Positions 8,432 to 17,702 of a stretch of 64,000 nt of DNA are shown here, piece by piece. The notes beneath the pieces were generated by a model, which did no database searches, was not told where the DNA came from, and saw only the letters and a program-made list of their open reading frames with translations. Position 1 is the stretch's first letter; each line of letters starts with the position of its first letter. This DNA is from Parafrankia irregularis. GTDB taxonomy: Bacteria > Actinomycetota > Actinomycetes > Frankiales > Frankiaceae. Where the stretch lies: the NCBI RefSeq assembly GCF_001536285.1, contig NZ_FAOZ01000018.1, positions 102,744-166,743 of the forward strand, read 5' to 3'. Made by a program: the position numbers and the translations under genes.

Positions 8432-10354
8432 GTGACCGACGTCGCGGTGCGGCCGGCGGAAAACCCCTCCGAGCCGGCTGAACGGGTCGGGGCGCGACCC
8501 GGCCGCGAGGACCGGGTCTTCCGGGCCGCGCTCGTTCTGATCATCGCCGGGGCCGTGGCGGTGCGCTTCAGCGCACGCCAGCCGCTCTGGCTCGACGAGG
8601 CGCAGAGCGTGGCCATCGCCCGCCTCCCCCTGTCCGGCGCCGGCCCGACGATGTGGGACGGGCTGCTGGAGGACGGTTCGCCGCCGCTGTACTACATCCT
8701 CCTGCACGGGTGGGTGGGCCTGTTCGGCGACGGCGCGGGCGCGGTGCGGGCGATGTCCGCGGTCATCAACCTGCTCTCGGCGGTGCCGATCTTCCTCCTC
8801 GGGCGCCAGCTGGTCGGCGAGCGGGCCGCGAAGGTCGCCGTCGTGCTCTACCTGACCTCCCCGTTCGCGCTGTACTTCGGCACCGAGACGCGGATGTACA
8901 GCCTGATCGTGCTGCTCACGGCGCTGGGCGGTCTCGCGCTGGAACGGGTGCTGCGCGATCCCGCCGTGAAGAACATCGCGTTGCTCGCGCTGTGCGCGGG
9001 CTGTCTCGCGCTGACGCACTACTGGTGCCTCTACGTTCTGCTGACGGTCGGCGCGTGGCTCATCGGGCTGATGATCATCCGGCCCCGGATCGCCGCGGCG
9101 CAGGCCGCCCGGCGCGCCCGTGCCGGGCGTGGCCGGGGTGGGCACCGTCCTGGCGCCGTGCGCGCGCCGCGCCCCCCCGCGGCGGCCGCGCCGGCTGCCG
9201 CGCCCGGATGGCCGGCTGTGGGGAACCCGGCGCATGCGGCGGGGAACCCCGCACACACGGCGGCCGGGAGCATGCCGCACGCGGCCGGCGGCCTGGCACC
9301 GGCGACCGCCGGGGCGCAGCCGGTGGATCCGGCGGGTGGTGGTGCCCGCGCCGGAGCCGGTGCAAGCCCGGCCGAGCTGCTGGCCGACGCGGCCGGGGGT
9401 GCCACCCGCACCGTCCCGCAGTGGCACCGGCGTGGCCCGCTGGCCGGTGTGGTCGGGCTGATCGCCGGGGGCCTGGTGTTCGCGCCCTGGCTGTCGAACT
9501 TCTTCTCCCAGCTGGCGCACACCGGCACCCCCTGGGGGGAGCCCGCGAGCTTCGCCGCGGTCACCCACGCCTACGGGCAGTGGGCCGGCGGACCGACCAC
9601 CCTCGGACGGCTGCTGCTGTTCATCGTGACCGGCCTGGTCGCCGCCGGTATCGCGGGACGTCCCCTCGGGGGCCGGTTCATGCTGCTCGACCTGAAGGGC
9701 CTTGAACCGGGCCGCACGCTGTTCTTCCTCGCCACCGGGACCCTGATCGTCGCGGTGGCGGCCGGCAAGGCGGTCGGCAACGCCTGGGCCGACCGCTACA
9801 CGGCGACCGCGTTCGTCCCGTTCCTCCTCGTGGTCGGCCTCGGCGCCACCATGCTGGCGGACCGGCGGGTCTTCCGCGGCGTGGTCGTGCTCGCCGCGCT
9901 GGTCGGCGTCGTCGCCGGGACGAGCGACGTCCGGCGGGAGCGCAGCCAGGCCGGCGAGGCCGCCGCGGTCCTCACCCGGCTGTCCAAGCCCGGTGACGTC
10001 CTGCTGGTGTGCCCGGACCAGCTCGGGCCGGGTCTGGCCCGCACCGTGCCGTCCTGGCTCAAGGTCTACGTGGTCCCGACCTACGCACCGCCCGACCGGG
10101 TGAACTGGGTCGACTACGAGGAGCGGAACGAGAAGGCCAACGGCGTCGCGGTCGCCGAGCGCGCCTTGGCCGAGGCCGGATCGCACACCGTCTTCATGGC
10201 CGGCTCCGGGGCGTACCGGACCTACGAGGAGCTCTGCACCCAGGTGCGCACCACGTTGCAGGAGCAGCGCCCACTGGCCGACGAGGTGATGACGCAGGGC
10301 ATTCCGGCCCGCGTGTACGAGAACTACGCCCTGCTGCGGTTCCGAGTGTCATGA
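8432..10354 (+). CDS. GT39-like integral membrane glycosyltransferase (second paralogue)
   Basis: A 640-residue paralogue of the protein at 2967-4859. I place the start at GTG 8432 because GAAGGGA lies seven bases upstream; an ATG 63 bp earlier in frame has no ribosome site. The catalytic-type Asp-Glu pair is in PLWLDEAQ (D55, E56) and is followed by the same DGSPPLYYILLHGW block. About ten membrane segments follow. A long Ala/Pro/Gly-rich loop (about residues 230-330) is inserted mid-protein and is absent from the first copy. The stop overlaps the next start by ATGA, so the two are translationally coupled. Confidence 0.85.
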   Translation: MTDVAVRPAENPSEPAERVGARPGREDRVFRAALVLIIAGAVAVRFSARQPLWLDEAQSVAIARLPLSGAGPTMWDGLLEDGSPPLYYILLHGWVGLFGDGAGAVRAMSAVINLLSAVPIFLLGRQLVGERAAKVAVVLYLTSPFALYFGTETRMYSLIVLLTALGGLALERVLRDPAVKNIALLALCAGCLALTHYWCLYVLLTVGAWLIGLMIIRPRIAAAQAARRARAGRGRGGHRPGAVRAPRPPAAAAPAAAPGWPAVGNPAHAAGNPAHTAAGSMPHAAGGLAPATAGAQPVDPAGGGARAGAGASPAELLADAAGGATRTVPQWHRRGPLAGVVGLIAGGLVFAPWLSNFFSQLAHTGTPWGEPASFAAVTHAYGQWAGGPTTLGRLLLFIVTGLVAAGIAGRPLGGRFMLLDLKGLEPGRTLFFLATGTLIVAVAAGKAVGNAWADRYTATAFVPFLLVVGLGATMLADRRVFRGVVVLAALVGVVAGTSDVRRERSQAGEAAAVLTRLSKPGDVLLVCPDQLGPGLARTVPSWLKVYVVPTYAPPDRVNWVDYEERNEKANGVAVAERALAEAGSHTVFMAGSGAYRTYEELCTQVRTTLQEQRPLADEVMTQGIPARVYENYALLRFRVS

Positions 10355-11763
10355 CCGCAGCGCGCCAGCCCGCGTATCCCGAGGCGCCGCGGCAGCCTCC
10401 GGGTACGCGGGAGACGCCGCAGCCGCGACGGGGGAGGCCGGCCCGGGGCAGGCACGGGGTCAGCCGTGGCGACCACACGGCGGCCGCACGGGCCCGGGCC
10501 TGGGCCCGCCGCTGGTATCTGCGGGACGTCCTCGTCGCCTGGGTCGCCGCACGGGTGGTCGTCGGCGCGGCGCTGGCGCTGACCCGGTTCATCGCGGACA
10601 GCGTCAGCGAGGACGGCGGCGTCACGCTTGAGACGACCGACCTGCTCGGCTGGGACGCCGGCTGGTACCTCACCATCGCCGAGCACGGCTACGACGGGGC
10701 CGGGGACGAGAGCCGGCGTTTCTTCCCCCTGCTCCCCCTGCTCGTCCGCCTGTTCACGGCCCTGCCCGGCGCGGGCGGCCACGCCGGGGCCGTGCTGCTC
10801 GTCCTGGTGAACCTCATCGCCGTCGCGTTCGCCCTGGTGCTGGTCGGCGTCGCGCGGGCCGAGGGCTTCGACGACGACACGACCCGCCGGGTCATCTGGA
10901 TCGGGGCGCTGGCGCCGCCCGCCTTCGTGCTGGTGATGGGCTACGCCGAGGCGCTGGCGGGGCTGCTGGCCGCCGCGGTCCTGTTCGGGGCGCGGACCCG
11001 CCGCTGGGAGATCGCGATCGTCGCCGGGCTGCTCGGCGGCCTGTGCCGGCCGTTGGGCCTGCTGCTCGCCGTGCCGGTCGCGATCGAGGCGGCCCGCGGA
11101 CTGCGCCTCCCGCTGCTGGGCCGGCTGGGGCCTGCCGGAGCACCGGGCCCGCCCACCCCGCTGCTCCCGCTCGGAGCACCCGGAGCGCTCGGAGCGCCCG
11201 GAGCGCCCGACGCCTCCGCGCTGCCGACGACCGGCGGCGGGCAGACTGGTGGCCGGCCTGCCGGTGGCGGCGGGCGGGAGCTGGCCGGCCGGCTCAGCGC
11301 GGTCGTCGCCCCGCTGGCCGGAGCCGGGATCTACCTGCTGTGGTCCGCGTCCGCCCACGGTGACGGGCTCGCCCCGCTGACGATGCAACGTGACGCGGCC
11401 CGGCACGGCAGCAGCGCGAACCCGCTTTCCACGATCATCGACGCGGCCCGCGGCGCGACCAGCGGCGAGCTGGGCACGGCCCTGCATGTGCCCTGGCTGC
11501 TGCTGGCCGTGCTCGCCCTGGTGGTCATGTTCCGCTGGCTGCCCGTGTCGTACCCGGTCTGGTCGACGCTCGTGATGCTGGCGATCGTGACCGGCAGCAA
11601 CCTCGACTCCGCCGAGCGCTACCTCTACGGCTCGTTCCCGTTCCTCCTCGTTGCCGCCCTGGCCACAGCCCGCCGCGAGGTGTGGACGTTCGTGATCACC
11701 GTCTCCGCCGCGGCGATGACCGTCTACGCGACCCTCGCGTTCACCCTCTCGTACGTGCCCTGA
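10351..11763 (+). CDS. PIG-V-like membrane mannosyltransferase family protein
   Basis: A 470-residue polytopic membrane protein. The ATG overlaps the TGA of the preceding gene (ATGA), which fixes the start. After a basic N-terminus of about 65 residues comes a membrane segment, then WDAGWYLTIAEHGY (around residues 100-113). This is characteristic of the PIG-V/GPI-mannosyltransferase-like family in actinobacteria. About eight further hydrophobic segments follow, interrupted by a Gly/Ala/Pro-rich loop near residues 255-305. These enzymes are thought to use a lipid-linked mannose donor. With its coupled GT39 partner it probably adds sugars to an envelope glycan or glycoprotein; that joint role is inferred. 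Confidence 0.75.
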   Translation: MTAARQPAYPEAPRQPPGTRETPQPRRGRPARGRHGVSRGDHTAAARARAWARRWYLRDVLVAWVAARVVVGAALALTRFIADSVSEDGGVTLETTDLLGWDAGWYLTIAEHGYDGAGDESRRFFPLLPLLVRLFTALPGAGGHAGAVLLVLVNLIAVAFALVLVGVARAEGFDDDTTRRVIWIGALAPPAFVLVMGYAEALAGLLAAAVLFGARTRRWEIAIVAGLLGGLCRPLGLLLAVPVAIEAARGLRLPLLGRLGPAGAPGPPTPLLPLGAPGALGAPGAPDASALPTTGGGQTGGRPAGGGGRELAGRLSAVVAPLAGAGIYLLWSASAHGDGLAPLTMQRDAARHGSSANPLSTIIDAARGATSGELGTALHVPWLLLAVLALVVMFRWLPVSYPVWSTLVMLAIVTGSNLDSAERYLYGSFPFLLVAALATARREVWTFVITVSAAAMTVYATLAFTLSYVP

Positions 11764-12253
11764 CGTCCCCTGGCGGGCGTCGCCGCGCTCGGGCAGTCGT
11801 CTGACGGACCGGGCCGGCGTCGTTTTTTCGCGCCGTCGCCGCGCCACCGTCCGCCTCACCGGACTTCCGCGGCCCGGTCGTTCCGTGGTGGTCCGAAATT
11901 CCGCCGGGCAGGCCGGTCAATGTCGACCGCGGCGTCCCATTGCCGCGCGCTTCACCCCGGCAACGCGGGATGTCGTTGTCCGGCGCCCTTGTCCGGCGCC
12001 CTGCCGGGGCGCCCCGCCGTCCCCGTCGACCGGGATCGGTGTGACTTTTCCCTACGGCACACCCGACAACGGCTTGTGCGCGATCGACCGCTACGACAAG
12101 GTTTCTTTCCAGGACACCGTGCGTTCATCAAGGTCCCCGGTGTCACGGTGACCGAAGAGGTGCGCGCGAGACGCGCGCAGGCGGGTTGGGAGCCGGTGAT
12201 CGCGTGGGCGTCCGTGCGCTCATCGGGCCGGCGAAACGGGAGGTGCAGGCACC
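11764..12253. other. Intergenic region, 490 bp, no supported gene
   Basis: I see no open frame with actinobacterial codon use and a ribosome site. A T6 run at about 11823 follows GC-rich sequence and may be part of the terminator of the preceding operon. A 13-bp direct repeat (TGTCCGGCGCCCT twice) lies around 11977-12003. The last 100 bp should hold the promoter of the DUF5703 gene. Confidence 0.5.
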
Positions 12254-12457
12254 TTGGTCGACAGGGAGCTCGAGTACCAGAAGCTGACGATGCCCCCGGG
12301 CACCGACCGGCGGACCGCGGTGGCGATCCTCACCCTGCACGCCGAGTTCGGGGACTGGGAGCTTGATCGCTCCCGCATCTACCCCGATGGGACCCGCCGA
12401 GTAGTGCTACGCCGACGGCGCCGGCCGGGCGGCTTGCCCGGTTATCTCCCCACCTGA
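12254..12457 (+). CDS. DUF5703 family small protein
   Basis: A 67-residue soluble protein starting at TTG with GGGAGG upstream. The central part, a YQKLTMPPG segment, an AEFGDWELDR block and a basic RRVVLRRRRR end, matches the actinobacterial DUF5703 family as I know it. No function is established for that family. The gene is a single unit ahead of the NADH dehydrogenase gene on the same strand, 225 bp away. Confidence 0.75.
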   Translation: MVDRELEYQKLTMPPGTDRRTAVAILTLHAEFGDWELDRSRIYPDGTRRVVLRRRRRPGGLPGYLPT

Positions 12458-12682
12458 CCCGGCGGTCCGGTCACCGAACGCAGCGGGCCCACGCCACCGA
12501 CAACCTGCCAAAGGTGAATTGGCGCAGCACGGCAGATGTGACGTCCGACCCGCCGGGACGGACATCGCCGGGTGAGACGTGAGTATCGCCACGATCCCCG
12601 CTCCGATTCACGGCGGAAGATGGTGAGGCGGACGGACCGTGAACCACTCCGTCAGAGACCCATCGGCATGTGGGGAGCGATT

Positions 12683-14179
12683 GTGACCGCTACGAGCGAC
12701 GGACACCAAAAGCACCGGGTCGTAGTCATCGGCTCGGGTTTCGGCGGGCTGTTCGCCACCCAGGCGCTGCGCCGCGAGCCCGTCGAGGTGACTGTCGTCG
12801 CAAAGACCACACATCACCTGTTCCAGCCACTGCTTTACCAGGTGGCGACGGGCATCCTGTCCGAGGGCGAGATCGCCCCGGCCACCCGCGAGGTGCTGCG
12901 CCGCCAGACGAACGCGCGGGTGATCATGGGCGAGGTCACCGAGATCGATCTCGCCGCGAAGACGGTGACGTCGAACCTGCTGGGGCGGTCGGACGTGCAG
13001 CCCTACGACAGCCTGATCGTCGCCGCCGGCGCGGGCCAGTCGTACTTCGGCAACGACCATTTCGCCGAGCACGCGCCCGGCATGAAGAGCATCGACGACG
13101 CGCTGGAGCTGCGCGGGCGGATCTTCGGCGCCTTCGAGGTCGCCGAGACAGCCCCCAACCCGGAGGACGTCGCGCGCTACATGACCTTCGTGGTCGTTGG
13201 TGCCGGCCCGACCGGCGTCGAGATGGCCGGCCAGATCGCCGAGATGGCGCACCGCACGCTGCGCCACGACTTCCGGCGCATCGACACGACCAAGGCCCGG
13301 ATCATCCTGCTCGACGCCGCCCCGACCGTGCTGGGGACGTTCGGCGAGAAGCTCGCCGCCAAGGCCACCGCCAAGCTGGAGAAGATCGGGGTCGAGATCC
13401 AGCTCGGTGCCCGGGTCATCAACGTCGATTCCCGTGGCATCGACGTCGAGGACTCCGACGGCAACCGGCGCCGGATCGAGTCGGTCTGCAAGATCTGGGC
13501 CGCCGGTGTCGCCGCCAGCCCGCTGGGCAAGCAGCTCGCCGAGCAGTCCGGCGCCGTGCTGGACCGGGCCGGCCGGATCCAGGTGCAGCCCGACCTGACC
13601 CTGCCCGGTCACCCCGAGGTCTTCGTCGTCGGCGACATGGCCACCCTCGACCGGCTGCCCGGTGTCGCCCAGGTCGCGATCCAGGGCGGCCAGTACGCCG
13701 CCAAGACGATCGCCACCCGGCTGCGCAGCGGCCCGCCGATGCGCAACTTCGAGTACAAGGACAAGGGCAGCATGGCCACGATCTCGCGCTTCAGCGCGGT
13801 GGCCAGCATCAAGGGCGTGCAGCTCAGCGGGTTCCTGGCCTGGCTGATGTGGCTCGCGGTGCACCTCGTCTACATCATCGGGTTCAAGCACCGGGTGACC
13901 ACCCTGCTGCACTGGACGGTGAGCTTCATCGGCCGCGGCCGCTCGGAGCGCACGGTCACCCAGCAGCAGATCTTCGCCCGGTCGGCGCTGCAACGCCTCG
14001 GCGACGGGTTCTTCCCGACGCTGCCGGACGACTGGGCCTCCCGTGGCTCGTCGGCGGTGACGCGGCCGGCGGCGCAGCCGGGCGCGGTACCCAAGGCCCG
14101 CAAGGCGACGGCCGAGCCGTCCCGGCTGACCCCGGACAGCCCGGCGACCGGTGGCACCGCCTCCGCCGGCACCGCCTGA
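12683..14179 (+). CDS. ndh: Type II NADH:quinone oxidoreductase (NDH-2)
   Basis: A 498-residue single-subunit, non-proton-pumping NADH dehydrogenase that passes electrons from NADH through FAD to quinone at the inner face of the membrane. I chose GTG 12683 because GGGGAG lies five bases upstream; longer frames lack a site. The FAD-binding GSGFGG is at residues 17-22 and the NADH-binding GAGPTGVEMAG near 173-183. A second FAD contact, VFVVGDMA, is near 315. The hydrophobic LAWLMWLAVHLVYIIGF segment near 390-406 is the usual membrane anchor. The last ~40 residues are an Ala/Thr/Pro-rich tail beyond the usual end. Transcription probably stops at the hairpins near 14279-14379. Confidence 0.93.
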   Translation: MTATSDGHQKHRVVVIGSGFGGLFATQALRREPVEVTVVAKTTHHLFQPLLYQVATGILSEGEIAPATREVLRRQTNARVIMGEVTEIDLAAKTVTSNLLGRSDVQPYDSLIVAAGAGQSYFGNDHFAEHAPGMKSIDDALELRGRIFGAFEVAETAPNPEDVARYMTFVVVGAGPTGVEMAGQIAEMAHRTLRHDFRRIDTTKARIILLDAAPTVLGTFGEKLAAKATAKLEKIGVEIQLGARVINVDSRGIDVEDSDGNRRRIESVCKIWAAGVAASPLGKQLAEQSGAVLDRAGRIQVQPDLTLPGHPEVFVVGDMATLDRLPGVAQVAIQGGQYAAKTIATRLRSGPPMRNFEYKDKGSMATISRFSAVASIKGVQLSGFLAWLMWLAVHLVYIIGFKHRVTTLLHWTVSFIGRGRSERTVTQQQIFARSALQRLGDGFFPTLPDDWASRGSSAVTRPAAQPGAVPKARKATAEPSRLTPDSPATGGTASAGTA

Positions 14180-14278
14180 CCGACCGGCACCGAACCGGCG
14201 CACCGGTGAACCACCAGGCCGGCGAACACCGAGCCGGCGGCCCGCCAGGCCGGCGAGGCAGCGGAACAGAACAACGAC

Positions 14279-14312
14279 GAGCCCGTCCCGGGGATGCGCC
14301 CGGGACGGGCTT
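14279..14312 (+). terminator. Rho-independent-type hairpin after ndh
   Basis: A perfect 12-bp stem (GCCCGTCCCGGG paired with its complement) with loop GATGCG is followed by TTGTCTCGTT. It lies about 100 bp after the ndh stop and before the convergent peptidase gene. Confidence 0.75.
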
Positions 14313-14333
14313 GTCTCGTTCCGTCCCGGCGTC

Positions 14334-14379
14334 ACGTCACGCGGTGTGATCACACAGAGTTGATCACACCGCGTGGCGT
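14334..14379 (-). terminator. Long hairpin ending the M20 peptidase gene (possibly bidirectional)
   Basis: A 19-bp stem with one G-U wobble has arms 14334-14352 and 14361-14379 and loop CACAGAGT. It begins eight bases beyond the stop of the minus-strand peptidase gene. Being symmetrical, it can also back up the ndh terminator. Confidence 0.75.
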
Positions 14380-14386
14380 CACCCGG

Positions 14387-15769
14387 TCAGGAAGCCGCGA
14401 GGAAACGGTCCAGCACCCGCACACCGAAGCGCAGCGACTCGACCGGAACCCGCTCGTCCACGCCGTGGAACATGCCGGCGAAGTCGAGGTCCGGCGGCAG
14501 CAGCAGCGGGGAGAAGCCGAAACAGCGGATGCCGAGCCGGGAGAACGACTTCGCGTCGGTCCCGCCGGAGAGCATGTAGGGCACCGCCCGGGCCGCCGGG
14601 TCCTCCGCACGCAGCGCGCTGGCCATCGCGTCCACCAGCGGCCCGTCGAACCCGGTTTCCACCGCCTGGTCGTTCACCACCCATTCACGGCGCACCTCGG
14701 GCCCGATCAGCTCGTCGACCTGGCGCAGGAACTCCTCCTCCTGCCCGGGCAGGTACCGGCCGTCGACGTAGGCCGTGGCCTCGCCGGGAATCACGTTCAC
14801 CTTGTGCCCGGCCACCAGCTGGGTCGGGTTCACGGTGTTGCGGATCGTCGCCCCGACCATCCGGGCGATCGGCCCCAGCTTCGCGATCGTGCTCTCGATG
14901 TCGCCCGCGTCGAGCTCGATGCCCAGCGCCTCCCCGAGCGAGTCGAGGAACACCCGCACGGTCGGCGTGACGACGATCGGGAACTGGTGCCGGCCGAGCC
15001 GGGCCACCGCCTCGCACAGCTTCGTCACCGCGTTGTCCTCGCTGAGCATGGACCCATGCCCGGCCCGGCCCGCAACGGTGAGCTTCATCCAGGCGATGCC
15101 CTTTTCCGCGGTCTCGATGAGATACAGCCGCAGGTCGTCCGAAACCGTGTAGGAGAAGCCGCCGACCTCGCTGATCGCCTCGGTGCAGTCGGCGAAATGG
15201 TCGGGATGGTTGTCCACCAGCCAGCGCGCCCCCAGCGTGCCACCGGCCTCCTCGTCGGCCACGAAGGCCACGACAAGGTCACGCGGCGGCCGGCGGCCCG
15301 ATCGGGCCAGGTCACGGACGACCGCCAGGGTCATCGCGTCCATGTCCTTCATGTCGATGGCGCCGCGGCCCCAGAGACATCCGTCCACCTCCTCACCGGC
15401 GAACGGGTGCACGCGCCAGTCGGACGGATCCGCCGGCACCACGTCCAGATGGCCGTGGATCAGCAGCGGGGACCGGGTCGGGTCCGCGCCGGCCACCCGG
15501 GTCACCACGCTCGTCCGCCCCGGGGCGGACTCGAGCAGGACGGGCTCCAGCCCCACCTCGGCCAGCTTCTCGGCCACGTACTCGGCGATCGGCCGCTCGT
15601 GGCCCTCACCGTTCCCGCGGTTGACCGACTCGAAGCGCAGCATGTCCCGACACAGGTCCACGACCTCGGACTCGGCCGTGGGCGCCGGTCGGGCACCGGC
15701 GGGCGCGGCGGCAGGCCTCTGCCTGACCGCCGCAGGGTCCTCAGAGAGGTCGTGGGACACGTTTGCCAT
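14387..15769 (-). CDS. M20 family metallopeptidase/deacylase
   Basis: A 460-residue M20/M25/M40 zinc hydrolase. I start it at ATG 15769, which has GGGGG just upstream; an in-frame ATG 69 bp earlier lacks a site. Metal-site motifs are present: HGHLDVVP (H107, D109), GRGAIDMKD (D139) and DEEAGG (E173/E174, general base plus ligand). A later AGRAGHGSM block belongs to the lid/dimerisation domain, and a C-terminal FHGVDERV holds a further conserved histidine. Members are aminopeptidases, dipeptidases or N-acyl amino acid hydrolases, and the substrate here is open. Product is cytosolic. Transcription is divergent from the zinc-finger-like gene at 15865. Confidence 0.9.
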   Translation of the reverse strand: MANVSHDLSEDPAAVRQRPAAAPAGARPAPTAESEVVDLCRDMLRFESVNRGNGEGHERPIAEYVAEKLAEVGLEPVLLESAPGRTSVVTRVAGADPTRSPLLIHGHLDVVPADPSDWRVHPFAGEEVDGCLWGRGAIDMKDMDAMTLAVVRDLARSGRRPPRDLVVAFVADEEAGGTLGARWLVDNHPDHFADCTEAISEVGGFSYTVSDDLRLYLIETAEKGIAWMKLTVAGRAGHGSMLSEDNAVTKLCEAVARLGRHQFPIVVTPTVRVFLDSLGEALGIELDAGDIESTIAKLGPIARMVGATIRNTVNPTQLVAGHKVNVIPGEATAYVDGRYLPGQEEEFLRQVDELIGPEVRREWVVNDQAVETGFDGPLVDAMASALRAEDPAARAVPYMLSGGTDAKSFSRLGIRCFGFSPLLLPPDLDFAGMFHGVDERVPVESLRFGVRVLDRFLAAS

Positions 15770-15864
15770 GCCCCCAGTCTGCTCTCCCGGCCGTGCGTTC
15801 ACCGGAGCAGGGACGTACCGTCGGGCCAAGCGTTCCACGCCGGTTTCCGGTAGGAGGACCCGCC

Positions 15865-16398
15865 ATGACGTTGTATCGCTGCCCGCGCGAGGATCTCGGC
15901 TGCTCCGCCACCTTCCCCACCACCGGTGACCTCGACTATCACCTGCACCTCACGCACTACTACGGACGTCTCGCGCGGTTCGGCGCGGCGCTGCCCCCCA
16001 CGAGGGCGCTGCCCGGCGGGCCCAGGCCGGCGCGTCGGGTACCGGACGGGCTCGAAGGTGGCGCCGGCACGCCGACGACCGCGCAGTCCCGTCATGCCCG
16101 CGACGCCCGCCCCGTTGCAGGGGCAGGAGCAGGGGACCAGGCGGCGATCGACAGCGGCACCATCGGCGAGCGCCCGGCGATCGAGGCCGCGAACACGGGC
16201 GGCACGGACCGCCCACCGCGCCCGGCATCCGGCGTGGGCGTGGGCGACCGGAGCGTCAGCCACCGCGGCGGGGGCAACCGGGGCGGGGGCCGGACCGCCC
16301 GGTTCCCCCGCCGCCGACGCCCCGCGGAGCGCCGTGTGCGGGAGCTGACCGCGGCCACGGCGCCGGACAGCGAATCGGACGGCCGCAGGCGTCACTAG
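15865..16398 (+). CDS. Small protein with C2H2-like zinc-finger N-terminus
   Basis: A 177-residue protein of unknown function. The ATG is preceded by TAGGAGG at an ideal distance. Residues 4-32 contain RCPREDLGC, then an aromatic stretch and HLHLTHYY, that is two cysteines and several histidines spaced like a loose C2H2 finger. The remainder is Pro/Gly/Arg-rich, low-complexity and highly basic at the end, and may be disordered or partly mis-framed. A long opposite-strand frame overlaps it entirely, but it lacks a ribosome site and recognisable motifs. I trust the start and first ~35 residues most. Confidence 0.5.
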   Translation: MTLYRCPREDLGCSATFPTTGDLDYHLHLTHYYGRLARFGAALPPTRALPGGPRPARRVPDGLEGGAGTPTTAQSRHARDARPVAGAGAGDQAAIDSGTIGERPAIEAANTGGTDRPPRPASGVGVGDRSVSHRGGGNRGGGRTARFPRRRRPAERRVRELTAATAPDSESDGRRRH

Positions 16399-16760
16399 CC
16401 GTGCTGCTCGCGGCCCCGGATGCCACTCGGCGCCGCGGCCACAGCGGGCGCCGGGGTGCGCGGGTGGTCCGGTGCCAGGTTCGACCGGCCTGTGGCGGGC
16501 GGTCGGTTGCGCTGGCGGCGACACGCCGACCGGCCCCGTCGCCGCGGGGTTCCGTCCGGCATTGTTCACAACAGCGGCGCATCCGGCCCGTTGCGCGGGA
16601 CCGGGTCGGCCGGGCACGGTCACCGGCGGGCAGAGGTCGCTCCACCAGGGCCCGTCGTCACCGCAGCGTCCCCCGGGAAGCCGGGAACTTCCCGGGGGAA
16701 CACGGCGGAGGTCTCCCCCGCGAGGTCGGTGGCGCGACATCTCCGTCGGAGCCCCTGGCG
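16399..16760. other. Intergenic region, 362 bp, no supported gene
   Basis: This lies between convergent genes. Frames here are open only through base composition. A short GC-rich inverted repeat around CCCGGGAAGCCGGGAACTTC (about 16671-16700) could help termination. I see nothing else. Confidence 0.4.
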
Positions 16761-17702
16761 TCAGGGGCGGCGCGGCACCGCCTCGACGGGTGTGTCCCCA
16801 GGCCCGGACACGGCCGGCGTCGCGGAGGTGGCTGGCTGGGCGCGACGACTCCGCGCCACGACGCCCGCCGCAGCGACCAGCATGAGCGCCAACACCACGC
16901 CCAGGACCCCGGTGGGCACACCCACGAGCTTCAGTCCGCTGAGCGACACCACGACGACGATCGCCGGGCGGATCAGCGCGCTGGTGGCGCTGCCCGCCGA
17001 GATCCGGGCGCCGAGGTAGACCCCGGGCAGCGAGCCGATGAGCAGCGAGCCGGTCAGCCCCAGCTGGAAGTCGCCGAAGAGCAGGTGGCCGAGCGACGCG
17101 GCGGCGACCAGCGGAACGGCCTGGGCCAGATCGGTTCCCACCAGCTGCGAGGCACGGATCGACGGGTACAGGGCCAGCAGCAGGACGATGATCAGCGAGC
17201 CCGAGCCCACCGATGTCATCCCGACGACGAGACCTCCGACGACACCGACGGCCAGCGTCGGCAACCGCCGGACGGTGACCTCGGCGGCGGCGTCGTCGGT
17301 CGGTGCGGGTCCGCGGCGGCGGTCGAGCTCCGCCTTCGCGAGCATGGCGAGCGCGGCGATGATCAGCACCGCCCCCATGAAGATCTTCATCCGGTCCTGG
17401 ACGGCCTCGCCGTCGCCCATCGCGCGCAGGATCAGGACACCGCAGAAGCCCGCGGGCACCGAGCCCAGGACAAGCCAGGTGACGAGCCCGCGGTGGACCG
17501 TGCCACGGCGCAGATGCACCGTCGCCCCCACCGGCTTCATCACCGCCGACGCGACCAGGTCACTCGAGACGGCCGCGAGCGGCTGCACCCCGAAGAGCAG
17601 CACCAGAATCGGTGTCATCAGCGCGCCGCCGCCCATGCCGGTCAGCCCGACGACGAATCCCACCAGTACCCCGGCCAGGGTCACCAACGGGTCGATCTCC
17701 AT
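16761..17702 (-). CDS. TauE/SafE family sulfite/organosulfonate exporter-like permease
   Basis: A 313-residue membrane protein with about eight hydrophobic segments arranged as two repeats. Each repeat starts with the family signature: GLTGMGGGALMTP near residue 19 and GMTSVGSGSLIIV near residue 152. The start ATG 17702 has GGGAAGG ten bases upstream; the frame is open further upstream without a site. TauE/SafE proteins export sulfite, sulfoacetate or similar anions, or import them in some species, and the substrate is not deducible. The C-terminal ~35 residues are hydrophilic. It stands alone. Confidence 0.85.
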   Translation of the reverse strand: MEIDPLVTLAGVLVGFVVGLTGMGGGALMTPILVLLFGVQPLAAVSSDLVASAVMKPVGATVHLRRGTVHRGLVTWLVLGSVPAGFCGVLILRAMGDGEAVQDRMKIFMGAVLIIAALAMLAKAELDRRRGPAPTDDAAAEVTVRRLPTLAVGVVGGLVVGMTSVGSGSLIIVLLLALYPSIRASQLVGTDLAQAVPLVAAASLGHLLFGDFQLGLTGSLLIGSLPGVYLGARISAGSATSALIRPAIVVVVSLSGLKLVGVPTGVLGVVLALMLVAAAGVVARSRRAQPATSATPAVSGPGDTPVEAVPRRP

